DNA of 64,000 nucleotides, taken from positions 1,798,001 to 1,862,000 of the forward strand of contig JAPWDM010000001.1 in NCBI GenBank assembly GCA_035578155.1. Direction: 5' to 3'. A model generated the notes under the pieces. That model worked only from the letters and a program-made list of their open reading frames with translations, searched no databases and was not told the DNA's origin. Origin of the DNA: Brachynemurus nebulosus. Lineage: Eukaryota > Arthropoda > Insecta > Neuroptera > Myrmeleontidae. Below, piece by piece: positions 22,803 through 36,743 of the stretch (positions are counted from its first letter, which is position 1; every line of letters starts with the position of its first letter). A program made the position numbers and the translations under genes.

Positions 22803-25499
22803 ATGGCTCTATCCATAAATATCGTTTTATGGAATGCAAATGGTTTGTTAAACCGTCGTCTGGAACTTGAAACATTCCTTCAAGATCATGACATAGATAT
22901 AGCCCTAATATCTGAAACGAGATTTACTCAGAGAAGTTATCTTAAAATAAGAAACTATACTGTGTATACTGTGTATGATACGAAACATCCTAGTGGTAGA
23001 GGCCACGGTGGTACAGCGATTATAATTAAAAACAGCTTAAAGCATCACGAGCTACAAAAATATAACGAAGAATACCTTCAAGCAACAAGCGTAGTGGTGG
23101 AAGATTGGATTGGACCAATAACTTTTTCTGCTGTATATTGTCCTCCAAGATATGCAATCAGCCAGGATATGTATCAAAATTTTTTCAAGATCCTTGGAAA
23201 ACGATTTATCTCAGGTGGTGACTACAATGCTAAGCATACGCATTGGGGTTCTAGACTCATCAACCCTAAAAGTAGAAATCTTCTAAAAGTTATCGATGAA
23301 AGCAATCTGAATCATCTATCTACGGGTGAACCAACTTATTGGCCATCTGATTTAAATAAAATTACAGATTTGTTGGACCTATTTGTTACGAAAAATATGT
23401 CTAATAGATACATGGAGATAAAGTCGTGTTTTGACTTATCATCGGACCATTCACCTGTTCTGCTTACAGTTAGCACTAAATTAATCCATAAAGAGAAAAC
23501 ACCTGTTCTGTTCAATAAGCACACGGACTGGGATTACTTTCGAAATTATATTGACAAAAAAATTACCTTAAAAACATCCTTAAAGTCAGAATTAGAATTA
23601 GATCAAGCAGTGGTAAATTTTACTAATATCATTCAATCTGCTGCTTGTGAATCCACTCCAGACATTGTCAATAATTCAGGTGTCAAAGTTACCTCACCAG
23701 GTACAGTTAAGGACTTGATTTTAGAAAAACGGAGGCCAAGAAGAATATGGCAACAGACCAGGTTTCCAGGAGACAAAAATCGTTTTAACAGAATATCCCA
23801 AAAGTTAAAGCGATTACTGAATAAATTAAAACAGGATGCTCTTGAAGATTATCTCGAAAATCTTTGCCCAACTGAAGCATCTGACTACTTCCTCTGGAAA
23901 GCTACTAAGCACATTAAACAGCCACAACAACAAATACCACCACTTCGTGGAAATAATGGAAGCTGGGCAAAAAGTGCACGAGAAAAGGCAGAACTTTTTG
24001 CTGAAACTCTATCTGAAGTTTTTCAACCCAATCACGGAGACAACTTAAATATTGAAGAAACTCAACTTTTAGAAGCATCTCCAGAGCCAACTGTCTCAGT
24101 TGAACCTTTTTCGCCAAAGGAAATTAAAAGATTGATCTGGAATGAATTAAATATAAAGAAAGCTCCTGGATATGATCTTGTCACAGTTAGGATTCTAAGA
24201 GAATTGCCTAATAAAGGTATTATGATGATAAATTTAATTTTTAATGCCATTTTAAGACTAAAATATTTCCCTGCTATTTGGAAATTAGCTCAGATCATCT
24301 TAATACAAAAGCCGGGGAAGCCAGTAAATGAGGTGACGTCGTACAGACCAATCAGTTTACTCCCCGTTTTATCCAAAATGTTCGAAAAGTTATTTCTCAG
24401 AAGACTGCATTGAGTCCTCGATGACCTTAAAATTATTCCAGATCATCAGTTTGGTTTTCGCGCAAAACATTCAACCGTCGAACAAGTTCATCGTGTAGTC
24501 AATATGATCAATCGCTCTTTTCAAGAAAAAAAATATTGTAAAGCAGTTTTTCTCGACGTGAGTCAAGCATTTGACAAAGTATGGCATACTGGTTTATTGT
24601 ATAAATTAAGGAAAAATATTCCTGAATCATTTTACTTAATACTGAAATCTTATTTGTCAGATCGTTACTTTCATGTAAAGTTTCAGAGTGAAATATCAGA
24701 AATGTTTTCAGCCCGTTCCGGTGTACCACAAGGTAGTGTTCTAGGGCCTATTCTTTATCTTATATATACTGCAGATCTGCCGGTTGATAAAGAAAATACT
24801 ACTGCAACATTTGCTGATGATACTGCTATCCTAGCTACTGATAAAGATCCAAATGTTGCATCACAAAAGTTACAATCTAGCCTGCGTCGAATACAGGAAT
24901 GGTTACATAAATGGCGTATTCGAGTAAATGAAACGAAATCAGTGCAAGTTACATTTACTACGAGAAAAGGAACCTGCCCTGCAGTTAGTTTGAACGATGT
25001 AGTGTTACCATTAGCTACTGAAGCTAAATATCTAGGTATGCGTCTAGATAGAAAACTAACATGGCGTAAACATATTTGGACTAAACGCAAGCAACTAAAT
25101 GTTAAGTTTTCTAAGTACTATTGGCTTCTAGGTCATAAATCAAAGTTGTCCTTAAGAAACAAAGTGCTAGTTTATAAAAGTGTTATCAAACCAGTATGGA
25201 CTTATGGTATTCAACTTTGGGGTACTTCTAGTGTTAGCAATATTGAAATATTACAACGATTTCAGTCTAAAGTGCTACGAGCCATAAGTGCTTCCCCGTG
25301 GTACGTGCGTAACGATGACATACATCGCAGTCTTCAAGTGCCCACAGTGCGTGAGGAAATAGTACGATACAGTGATAAATACATTCATCGCCTAGAAAAT
25401 CACCCTAATGTGTGTGCCCTTAACTTACTTGACAATAGTGACTCTTTGTATAGACTCAATCGACAGAATATTTTAGAATTAAGATATAGATTTATTTAG
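22803..25499 (+). pseudogene. LINE ORF2, endonuclease-reverse transcriptase, one stop codon
   Basis: The frame runs 898 codons, interrupted only by TGA at 24411-24413 (codon 537). The two open parts are in the same frame. N-terminal apurinic-type endonuclease: LWNANG at about residue 9, SETRFT at about 37, GGDYNAKHTHWGS at 138-150 and SSDHSP at 213-218. Reverse transcriptase: AFDKVW at 589-594, GVPQGSVLGP just downstream, and catalytic FADD at 670-673. The Cys/His-poor tail with LENHPN and ALNLLD is typical of Jockey relatives. The family nicks target DNA and primes cDNA synthesis from the nick. The stop precedes the RT catalytic core, so this copy is inactive unless the codon is a sequencing error or read through. 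Confidence 0.95.
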
Positions 25500-25673
25500 C
25501 TTTTAATGAATAGTATATTATATTTAGTATATAATTTATTTTGAGTGATTACCAGTGGGTAATCACCATTCCCGTTATATCCTATCATCGCTCGATTTAT
25601 AGTTCTATTTAGAACTGATAATCGATAAACAAGGATGTTAAAAAAAAAATAAAAAAAAAAAAAAAGTTTCCGA

Positions 25674-27715
25674 TTATTTGGGGGCAAATTAATTTAACCA
25701 GGCTGAATGTGAAAACCCAGCTGCTGCATGCGTACCTTAATATTTTTTCTTCTAAATAATTTTTAAACGCAATTAAAGTCAAGTAGAGAAAAAGAAAAAT
25801 GATTAAAAAGTAAAGCAGTTCGAGACATTAGACATTTCTATTTAACTTGGTACAATTATTATTTTTTCATTTTTCTTTTTCTCTATTTCATCTTGTTTCT
25901 ACCGTTTTAGTTTGCTTTTTACGCAGTCTGGTTTTTTTATTTTTTAATTAACTTTTTTATGACTAAATTTTTTTTCAATTTAATTTTGGATTAACCATGA
26001 TTTTGATTTGTCCGTCCTTGTTCTCCCCATTACTGCACCGAGTGACTGAGTCAACACCGAGGTGTTGACTGTATTTTGACAATATAGATGGTGTTTTTAA
26101 TGAACATAATACGTTTGAGTCTATAGTACGAATTGCTCAAGATAGAAAAGACAGGCGTGTATACAATCAAGCTTTTTATTTCGGGAGCTGGGGGCGGGGG
26201 TATACGCGCCAAATAGGAAAAATGAAAAAGATAAATTTTTTAATTAATTTTCAGCTAATTGTAATTTAGCGGACTTATGAGACAATATTGTCTTCGATGT
26301 TGGCATGTTTTGTTCCATTCTCCAGCACTACCACCATTTACGGTTTTCACAATTTTCAAATGTATAACAGTGTTTCATTTGAAAAATTTCGAATCACAGG
26401 TATTCGTGCGACTATATTTTTTTCTTATTTTCTTTTATACTATAAAATTACACACAAAGTACATAACGTGTTACCATTTCAACTTTTTCTAATTTTGTGA
26501 TAAATTACTGGCCTCAAATAAATAACGAATATGTTTAAAAATTAATACCTCGTACCCCCTCGTAACATCCCACATAACTTAATAAACTTTTAAGAGTTTA
26601 ATTTCTTTGTATACAGAATAAATGTACTCAAATAAAATATTGGTCAAGTGTGTGTCGTACACGTATTTAGTTAGGATTCAGTAAACCGTAACTAGATATT
26701 TTCACAATTTAACCGAAACAATTTTATTAGTTAAACCTAAGCTTAAATCCGCAGCTGATTTTATTTATCTTTCCGCTCAATATGAAATGAAATTGATCGA
26801 TATTTTTACAAAAAGATTAAATTTTAGTTTTATGATTAGACAGGGGTACGCGGAGGCCAAATTTGAGAAACGCTGTCTTCGGGGAACAATTCTGATATTT
26901 GTCTGATAGTGTGAAGGGAAACTAAAGAAAACCTTCACAGTTACATTTGACCGTGGAAATTGATCCTATGACCTACCAATTCATAAGTGCCCGCGTGACA
27001 AAGCAGTGAAACATTTGATTAATTGAAACATTTTATCACAACAATTTAGATATTTCAATTTTGTGAAGTGGCTAAATTAGTTTCGTCAATGATTATACAT
27101 TGTGATATGTTATAATATATACACGCAATAATATCTAAATACATACTATATTTTTAAAATTATCGAACTCATAGGAACTTTCAATGTACAGAATTACGGA
27201 ACCAACACATAATATCTGTGAGTGTATGGATGACAGGACAGGGTCAATGACTGATAGGAAGAACAATGTGCTATTACACATCTAATTGAGCATTAAAATG
27301 ACAACAATATTTATGAACACAATATATAATACGATATACATACGAGTTCATAGCTAAGAGTATATACACATAGTTGGTTAGTTGGCAGATTATAAAAATA
27401 TTCAAACAATCTCTGGTCATTTATCGAAATTAATGTTTTTTTTTTTTGTTTTTTTTAAATTAAAAAATATTATTTTGTTAAATTTTTGTTTAATCGTCCA
27501 TGTCGAACCACAAAATGTTTCATACATTCGTGACCACTACGCTGACCGTAAATCGCTATAGAATTTTTAACGGATCATATTAGGTAATATTTATGCAGTT
27601 TAGGCTCAAATGCAAAATTATATACCAATATTGATTTATAATAAATACTCAAAGCGTTAATCGTAAAAAATGTTGACCGGTTTTGATATCGAGTTTGGTT
27701 TCGAAAAGAAAATAC
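25674..27715. other. AT-rich non-coding stretch
   Basis: No gene. The sequence at 26840-26874 ('gaggccaaatttgagaaacgctg') resembles an inverted hAT terminus, but no partner was found. The overlapping 71-aa and 70-aa frames at 26277-26500 are unrecognised. Confidence 0.5.
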
Positions 27716-28054
27716 CCCTGTCGCAGCATCTGCATAACATAGCGAATTTCCAAATCTTGGGCACTGGCGGATCTCATCTAAGACCTGTACCTATTTAAAA
27801 TAGTTTAGCTTTCTAAGAGTAAAAGAATTTTTAAAATCGGCTGGGTAATTAGTTTTGGTATTTTTAGGGACCCAAGAACCCGAACGAATTTTGTGCAGCA
27901 TAGTTGTATCCATCTAAAATAATTTAGTTCTCTAGCAGTGAGAAATTTTTTAGCATCGGTTCGATAGCTTATTACTGGCGTTTTCGGATCTGCAAGATCC
28001 CGGTGGACCTCATTAAAAAATCAGCTCGACCGTATATTCTAGGCGGACTTTATG

Positions 28055-28148
<94 letters not shown>

Positions 28149-28800
28149 AACCCGTTGTGTAGCATTCTACGCCGCATTTGCATCCGCAGGACAGTTGTGG
28201 ATCTCAGATAACACAACCTGTACCTATCTAAAATAGTTTACCTCGGTAATAGTAAAAAAGTTTCAAAATCGGTCAGTTATTTTATTTTTGACACTTTTAG
28301 GTCCTACTGACACTGTCAGACCTTACATAACGTAATCTATATGTATCTAAAATAGCTTAGCTCCCCAACAGTGAAAAAATTTTCAAAATCGGTCGGTTAG
28401 TTTATTTTTGACACTTTTGGATCCGATGGACCCTGGCAGACCTTACATAACGGAATCTATATTTATCTAAAATAGTTTAGCTCTGTAACAGTGAAAAAAT
28501 TTTCAAAATCGGTCAGTTAGTTTATTTTTGACACTTCTGGCGGACCTTACATAACGTAATCGATATTTATCTAAAATAGTTTAGCTCTGTAACAGTGAAA
28601 AAATTTTCAAAATCGGTCAGTTAGTTTATTTTTGACACTTTTGGGTCCTGTGGACCCTGACGGACCTTACATAATGTATTCTAAATCTATCTAAAATAGT
28701 TTAGCTCTGTAACAGTGAAGAAATTTTTAAAATTGGTCGTTTAGTTTATTTTTTACAATTATGGGATCTGTAAATCCTGGCGAAACTCATACAAGTCTAG
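27716..28800 (+). repeat. Tandem array of ~115-120 bp repeat
   Basis: About seven or eight copies of a unit that includes 'tatctaaaatagtttagctc', 'aacagtgaaaaaattttcaa', 'aatcggtcagttagtttatt' and 'ggaccttacataacgtaat'. Copies 28290-28740 are the most alike. The first two (27786-27985) are more diverged and separated from the rest by a TA microsatellite. The array resumes after the foldback element, at 29909-30050. No coding content. Confidence 0.9.
28057..28144. repeat. (TA)n microsatellite
   Basis: Pure TA run inside the tandem array. The 77-aa frame across it is an artefact. Confidence 0.95.
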
Positions 28801-28913
28801 TACTCTAACAGTAAGAAAAGGGTTCTAAGGATCTCATATAACTTATGGCAGTCCGTAAGCTTCTTGCGGACATCATTTAATTAATTAATTCAAATACTTT
28901 AACTTACTAACTG

Positions 28914-29910
28914 CACAGTAAAAAACATTTGTGTTTGGCGCACAAAAAAACCAGTGGTTAAAACCTTTGTGTCAAATAAGTAACAAAACCCTGTGTTAAT
29001 GTAACATTTCGTGTTTGTGTTAAATTAAAATATTAACACAAACTTCGATTTAACAGAATAAAAATGTTAACCTGTTTTTAACAACACAGAACTGACACAA
29101 GATTTGTGTAGAGAAAAAAAATGTTATAAGTGTCAATCTCTTTTAGAATATATATGTACCCAAATGTATATAATAAAAAACATGAGAGTAGTTCTTATTA
29201 TTAAACAAAACCGAAACATTATAAGTTTTTTCAGTTATTGACGAATATAGTTTTATTAAACGTTTAAAAATGAAACAATTTCCTTACATTTTGAGGTTAT
29301 TTTGTTACAGATTCAGTTAAAAAAAATCATGTAACCTTACGGGATTGTATCATGTAATATACAATTTCGTAAGCTTACATGATTTTTTCTAACTGAACCT
29401 GTTATAAAATAACCTTAAAATGTAAAAAAATTATTTCATTTTTAAACGTTTAATAAAACTATATTCGTTGATAACTGAAAAAACTTACAATTTTTCGGTT
29501 TTGTTTAATAATAAAAACTACTCTCATCTTTTTTATTATATATATGTTGGTATATATACATGGAAACAAATAATAATTTCTTCAAAGGACTGACTTTGAG
29601 TTCTTTCAATCTCATTTATAATAATATTTGAACAAAATCGTTATAATTTTTTGACGATTTTCAAATATCTTAAGCGGAACAGCGGAAGTAAAATAGTGAA
29701 TATAAAAGTTTAACAACTCTATCTCTGATAAATCTAAAAAATTAACACAAAATGTATGTCTTTCTTGCTCCTCTTCTGTGTTAAATTATTGACGCAAATC
29801 TTGTGTATGGATTTGACACATATGCTTTGTGTTAAAATAACACAAAAAATTGAGTGGACCGTTCTGGACATGTGAAATGTGTTAATTTTAACATAAATTT
29901 TTTCACAGTG
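28914..29910. mobile_element. Foldback element splitting the tandem array
   Basis: Ends are CACAGTAAAAAACATTTGTG on the left and, inverted on the right, CACTGTGAAAAAATTTATG. Subterminal 'gtgttaa' and 'ttaacacaa' words are repeated many times in both orientations. In the middle is a strong hairpin. Arms of about 160 bp (29180-29340 and 29365-29530) share 'gttttattaaacgtttaaaa' and 'catgattttttctaactga' in inverted form. The array unit reads up to '...cttactaactg' on the left and restarts 'tgtgaaaaaatttttaaaat' on the right, so the element sits inside one repeat unit. Confidence 0.85.
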
Positions 29911-30060
29911 TGTGAAAAAATTTTTAAAATCGATTGGTTAATTAATTTCTGGCCTTTTTAGGTCCCGAAAACCTTGACCTCACATAAAATACCTTAAATC
30001 CATTTGAAATTGTTATTAATTATTAGTGAAAAAATTTTCAAAATCGATTCAAAATATTTT
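29911..30060 (+). repeat. Tandem array resumed after insertion
   Basis: 'tgaaaaaatttttaaaatcg' followed by 'ggttaattaatttctgg' and a second 'gtgaaaaaattttcaaaatc' at about 30025 continue the 27716-28800 array on the far side of the foldback element. Confidence 0.8.
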
Positions 30061-30689
30061 TCCGTGCATACATATGTACATTGTACATATTTTGTTTTGT
30101 TTCATATTAATAATATTATATCATAACATAATCTTCAATTTCTTGTTTACTTAAAAATTCAATAAAAAAAAAAAAAAATTCTTCATTACATTAACTTAGA
30201 AAATCTGTTTAATTTACATTTTTCAACATGAGATAGAACCATGCTAATTATAATGCAATAAATGAGAAACAAAACTCTATACATGTATGTGTGTTATAAC
30301 ACATGTATGTGAATAGACTTCACTTGTTCTCACAAAATTCTTTAATAAAAAAGTGAAATATTTTTATACTTCATAAAGAACTGAGATATAAATATAAATT
30401 ACTTATTAGACTAACAAAGAAAGAAAACTAATAATATAATGGTGAAAATTTACATTTTCTCGAAAAATACTTAAAATAGAAAGAAAATTATAAGAATATT
30501 TTCTTCATAATTTTTTTTTCCTTTTCAACGATGTAAAAATCGAACTGTCTTATGATAGGATCGAATGATAAAAAATGGCCAGAAAACCTACTTCTGGGCA
30601 TCCGACGTGTCTGGCTAACGAACTCAGAATCCAGTCCGCACACAAAATTTCATAAGCATTAGACGTTTCGTTCGAGAGTTATCGTGGCG

Positions 30690-30763
<74 letters not shown>

Positions 30764-31485
30764 TTTAGTGAATATCATTTTCGTATTCTAGGGACCTCAA
30801 AACACATTTCTGTTATGATCCCGGGCTTAGGTCCCGTCATGACACCTACTGTAATAGCGTATTTCCAGTTTCACTTTTGGAAATTCGCTAAAATGAAGGT
30901 GATCTTTGAAAAGAAAAATGAAGGTGAAAAATCATTTGGACAAAATGATTTTGCCCAAATCCCAAATATCTGATACAGAGTATGGCATAAATTTCTACCA
31001 TGCCGTTTGCTTAAATCCACTTTTGTATTCTAGAGAGTTCAATTTTTTATTACAAGTGCCTATTGAACCCGCATTAAATCCAGGTTCTTCAATGGTTAGA
31101 GCTTAGTAGTGTAACTATAATGGAGCAAGTAAAACAACCGCTTCAAAGCACACGAAAAAAAAACGTCCGGTAGGTATCAGACCAGGCTGGTGTCAGATTG
31201 GTGAAAACGCTAAATTAACGATTTGATATTATAATGTTTTGGTGTTATTTAATATTTAATTTTTGTGTCGGTAGTTTGAACAGTCATTTAGAAGCCTAAG
31301 ATCGTGGCTTCAAAAGAAAATTATTTTCAACTTCTTAGAGATTTTGAAGCCGTATTTTAATTTTTTTAAAACTATTATTTTGTTTTCCTCTAATTTGATT
31401 TCAATATTTAATTCACAACAAAATAGAGTCGTTTTTAATTTTTTTTTTTTAAAAAGCCCTTCATATGAATTAAGGGGTTACATGG

Positions 31486-31517
<32 letters not shown>

Positions 31518-31640
31518 CACTATGTCTTCGATTTTTTTTGCAGTATAAGAAAATATGATTTATTCTAACTTTTGGCATATTATTATTGGCATTATTTTGA
31601 GATACTGTAAAAAAATTTCCATGGAAAAAAGTATGAAAAT
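30061..31640. other. AT-rich non-coding stretch with TA and A runs
   Basis: Contains a (TA)n microsatellite (30693-30761) and a 27-nt A tract (31491-31517). The 66-aa and 74-aa frames at 30906-31106 and 31344-31568 show no family features. No element ends fixed. Confidence 0.5.
30693..30761. repeat. (TA)n microsatellite
   Basis: Pure TA run. Confidence 0.95.
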
Positions 31641-31649
31641 TAGGCCATC

Positions 31650-32105
31650 AGTAGCTAGTTGTCGAAAATCTCTGATTTTTCGCCGAAGGCAGGGTAACTC
31701 GTGAAACCTTTATTCGAAATCAGAAAACAAAATTTTGTCTATTAGTATATGCTTCTGGCTTCTACTTGGACAGAGGGTTTTAAAAAAGAATGAAATTTCA
31801 ATTTTTGACAGCGTTATAAACAAAAAATTTTGATTTTCGGCAAAAATTTTCGTGTCTTTTGTTGATTTTCTACTTGAGATTAATGTACAGAAACAGTAAT
31901 CTTTCGTTCAAGTACAATCCATAAGCATCTATAGATGCTTATGGATTTCATTTTTCATATTTCATTCTTTTTTAAAACGCTCTTTCCAAGTAGAAGTCAA
32001 AAACATATACTAATAGACAAAATTTTATTTTTTGATTTCGGATAAGGATTTCACGAGTTACTCTTCCTACTGGTGAAGAGCAATTTTACATCTAGACTAG
32101 CCAGT
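31650..32105. mobile_element. Foldback element with ~150 bp arms
   Basis: Left-arm landmarks 'gggtaactcgtgaaa', 'ttttgtctattagtatatg' and 'ttttaaaaaagaatgaaat' (31690-31800) reappear inverted at 31958-32070 ('tttcattcttttttaaaa', 'catatactaatagacaaaa', 'tttcacgagttac'). An exact 28-bp palindrome (31918-31945) lies between the arms. No ORF and no TSD identified. Confidence 0.8.
31918..31945. repeat. Perfect 28-bp palindrome
   Basis: 'tccataagcatcta' is followed directly by its reverse complement 'tagatgcttatgga'. Confidence 0.95.
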
Positions 32106-32128
32106 ACCTATGTATTCCTTAGGAAGCT

Positions 32129-32800
32129 TTATATTGTTAATTTTGTTGGTAAAAAGGAAGGAGTTGGAGATATCATACTTGCTGTGAAAACTTTTGCTGA
32201 GGATCGAACTAACAATTTATTTAAATTGCTGAGGATGGTGTTTTTGGTGGAACAGATTGATCGGAAAGGAACATTATCAGATGTGAAGGGTTTATGGATT
32301 TTTTGAAGGAAATACATGTAAGGAATTTTTATTTCCGTAGGTCTAAGTGATCTTCCAATGTTGGCTGTTATAAAATTATTTTTTATAAGAGAGTTCATAT
32401 AATTTACAGATTTTTTATATAATATGTGGGTAGGGTCCCCTTGTAAAATTTTGTAGATGTCATCATTGAGCAATAAATTTGTATTTTGAATATTAGTTTG
32501 TGTGTCCATTACAACCGTTATGTTTCCTTTGTCAGAAAGTAAAATACAAATGTCATTGGTGTTACATAAAAAAGCTTTAGTGTCAGAAATGATGTTTTTC
32601 AGAAAGATGTCAATTAGTGAATTGGGGATGCTTAAATTTTTGGAAATTTTAAGAAGTTGCTCAGAAATTTTTTGTCGAATTGAAGACTTTTCACTGTCAT
32701 TGAGGTTATGTATGGCAGCTTCGACATCTACCAGAAACTTATATACAGATTTTTTAATTTCGAATTGGCTATTTGAGAAAAACGAAAACCTGCTAATCCT
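32129..32800 (-). pseudogene. Penelope-like element reverse transcriptase fragment
   Basis: Penelope-like elements are a retroelement class with their own RT type and often a GIY-YIG nuclease. The minus-strand frame (263 aa to the stop at 32129) shows the N-terminal helical region and the block DKGNITVVMD, about residues 130-139. It continues with DDIYKILQGDPT and YMYFLQKIHKP (about 201-211), equivalent to the family's 'LPKIHK' motif. VPFRSICST, equivalent to 'PxRPIVS', is next. The frame then becomes unlike the family and stops, so the catalytic YADD part, thumb and nuclease are missing. The first roughly 40 codons, upstream of the homology, are probably not element sequence. A dead fragment. 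Confidence 0.8.
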
Positions 32801-33514
32801 ATCTGCTAATAGAAGAAAGAAAGAAAAAGAAAGTATCAACGCTGTCACATAGCGAGGCAGGCTGCAGAAGGTATCAACACAATCATACATGAAGGTCACA
32901 TAGCCAGGCTGGTGTGGCAAGGAACATAGCCAGGCTAGTCACTGCTGGTGTGGTGTGGTGTGGTGTGCAAACAGTATTCATTAGAATGTCTTACAGGACG
33001 GTCATCGTTTAATTTATCATTTTGTTACTTCACTATATTCAGTATTAGAATATATTGTTGCCAATCATTTTGTATGCATCATAAAGAATCGAAAGTAGGA
33101 AAATATCGATTCTTCCTCAGTGCGTACAGCCCAAGCAACATAAGGTTGCAGGTCAGATACGCAAATGAAAGAGTACGACAACAAGAATTAAACTATAACA
33201 TATATGCATAAGAGTGTGATAGAAGTTGTGTTTGCACATTAAATTTTACCATGCTAGCACAACAATTTTTAGGAAGCCATGACTAATACTTTTTACGTTT
33301 CAATTTAATAATATTTACATGATCTTAAAATATTTTTTACTTTGGTCGTTGATCGCGCACGCATTATAAGAGAGCATGGTAATTCTTCTGAAATTTTATC
33401 TACAAAAATATGATTTTTCTCTCCGTGTATGTAATCTCTTAATATGTACTAGTATGCTAAATGTTCAGTCAAAATAAAGATTACAAGGCCGTAAAATATC
33501 GTAATACTAAGTGC

Positions 33515-33517
<3 letters not shown>
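32801..33517. other. Non-coding stretch
   Basis: Contains short duplications of 'catagccaggct' (about 32897 and 32925) and a small GGTGT repeat at 32944-32970. The 87-aa frame at 32948-33211 is unrecognised. Confidence 0.5.

Positions 33518-33603
<86 letters not shown>
33518..33603. repeat. (TA)n microsatellite, left of pogo-like element
   Basis: Pure TA run ending exactly at the left terminus of the pogo-like element. The last TA (33602-33603) is one copy of its target duplication. Confidence 0.95.
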
Positions 33604-35055
<1,452 letters not shown>

Positions 35056-35869
35056 AGGAATCCTTGTTAATGAATTCTATTTTTAAAATATAAACTTTAC
35101 ATTTTACATTTTTTGGTATAACTTTCCCTTGATGTTTCTCTTTCAATTAGTTATAAATTCTACTCAGCGAAGTCGCAATGTCTAAATAAGTTTCACCAAT
35201 ACCTTGACATTGAATATTTCAAAATAATAAAATTAACGAAAATGTTGTAACTGGAATATGTAAATTTACATAGCTATATACATATGTACATAAGAAACAT
35301 ATTTGTGCGTATAATAATTAAGTTTTTACAATTACATACATATTTGTTATTTGACCATTAAAAATAATATCAAGTCATATTTAATATGAAACGACATACA
35401 TGATTTGTACGATAAAATATGTGGTATACTGGTTACACAGTCATAACCAAAATTATGGAGATACTGTTGAAAATAACTTATAACCCGATGGAAGGCCAAA
35501 TGGAAAGATGACAATAATTTTTGTTATTTCAAAGAGATTTTACGTCTAAATGATATATTTTTTTGAAATGTTGGTAGACAGTATACAGCGTACACATAGT
35601 TCGTATCTTACCAGTAAACCTTGTTTCAATCATTGTAGCTCAAATTTAAAGTCTCGTCGAAGTCTCGGGTCTGTCAGAAATAAGAAGTACAAGGAGTTCA
35701 TTCCATGCATCCAACCTTAACAAATTTTACGTTTGCGCATGCACAGTAGCTATCAGTACTCTGATTGTATTGAAATTTATAAGAGGCCATATACATATAG
35801 CAAATCCCTCAAATACTCTCACAATTTGAGCTAAATAGGACTAGTAACAAGTAAAATATCGACAATTAA
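35056..35869. other. AT-rich non-coding stretch
   Basis: Nothing recognisable. Confidence 0.45.
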
Positions 35870-36110
35870 TGGGATTTTATGGCAGCACCGTTGCTATCAT
35901 TTTTCCATTTGCGATGAAATTTTCTAATTTCGAAAAATTTCATCAAAAATCGAATAGTTATGCCATTTGATGGCGTCTGCGGACCTATAGATGCACAGAC
36001 AGACCCAATACCGAAATTGTTCAGGAAGCTTTAAAATGTAAAATGTGAGTGAAAATTTTCATTTTGAAGAGAAAAAATTTTAATACTTTAAAAGTGACCA
36101 CAATGCTTCT
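35870..36110 (+). repeat. Dispersed repeat (copy 2 of the 3630-4060 family)
   Basis: 'aatgggattttatggcagc', 'ttatgccatttgatgg', 'cagacagacccaa', 'attgttcaggaagcttta' and 'aaaagtga' occur in the same order as in copy 1 about 32 kb away. Confidence 0.7.
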
Positions 36111-36148
36111 ACCACTTTAGTAGTCTCAGAATCAAAAAGTCTCATAAT

Positions 36149-36362
36149 TTAACCCCTTTAAGACTAATGACGAGCTCAGCTCGTCATACTAATTTTTAGA
36201 AAAAATTCAACTGAAAAGTGTGCATTGTCTTATATCGTAAATAAATTAAGCAAAAATTGTAAATAAATTAAGTAAAACGTACCAAACTTTCAATTTTACT
36301 TATAGAGATATTAAATTTTTTATCTAAAATACTGGAATATACGGCGGTACTAAAAGAGTTAA
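36149..36362. mobile_element. piggyBac-type MITE, copy 2
   Basis: TTAA at 36149-36152 and 36359-36362. The ends are 'ccccttta...' and inverted 'ctcttttagtacc'. It carries the palindrome 'atgacgagctcagctcgtcat', intact here. The body matches copy 1 at 20352-20580 closely, with a small internal duplication of 'gtaaataaattaag'. No ORF. Confidence 0.9.
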
Positions 36363-36677
36363 GTTACTATAGCTTGCGGATCCGTAAATATTGTTTTGAC
36401 AATTTAACTCATGTGTATCAAGTTCCATAAGAAAATTGTAGTTTTTTTTACTTTTATCATGGAAAAAAAGTTAGGACAGATTTTTACAGCGAGAAAAATG
36501 GTATGTACAAAACATTTCATTGGTCATTTTATTGTAGGTAAACACGATGAAAATGAAACAGAAATTCGTATTGGTAAATTTAACTGATTTCAGAACCATA
36601 GTAACAATGCATTAAATAATAATATGAATTATACTAATTACATTTTCACCTCTATTTTTCGCCAAAATTTAAACTTG

Positions 36678-36743
36678 TAAACTTCGTGTACTTGACTTTA
36701 TTTGAAACTTTATCGTCAAATAAAGTCAAGTACACGAAGTTTA
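36678..36743. repeat. Perfect hairpin, 28-bp stem and 10-nt loop
   Basis: Arm 36678-36705 ('taaacttcgtgtacttga' then 'ctttatttga') is exactly reverse complementary to 36716-36743. The loop is 'aactttatcg'. It could be a small-RNA precursor-like fold or a tiny inverted duplication. Confidence 0.95.

Larger units (their letters stand above)
21617..25664 (+). mobile_element. Jockey-clade non-LTR retrotransposon, nearly complete
   Basis: Contains ORF1 (gag-like with zinc knuckles), a 3-nt gap, ORF2 (endonuclease and reverse transcriptase), a ~140-nt 3' UTR and a poly(A) tail (25641-25664, one T inside). AGTTTCCGA before 21617 and again at 25665-25673 is a probable 9-bp target-site duplication. 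That would leave only about 14 nt of 5' UTR, so the copy may be slightly 5' truncated. Only two lesions are visible (one frameshift in ORF1, one stop in ORF2), which implies a young insertion. No LTRs and no RNase H domain, as in Jockey elements. Confidence 0.9.

Noticed and set aside
23836..24048. Small ORFs on either strand inside the LINE
   Set aside because: Shadow frames of ORF1 and ORF2.
28003..28236. IYIYIY-type ORFs here and at 33449-33637, 34888-35146
   Set aside because: Translations of (TA)n microsatellites.
27716..28800. CRISPR-like array
   Set aside because: Unit is ~115 bp without distinct spacers; a eukaryotic tandem repeat.
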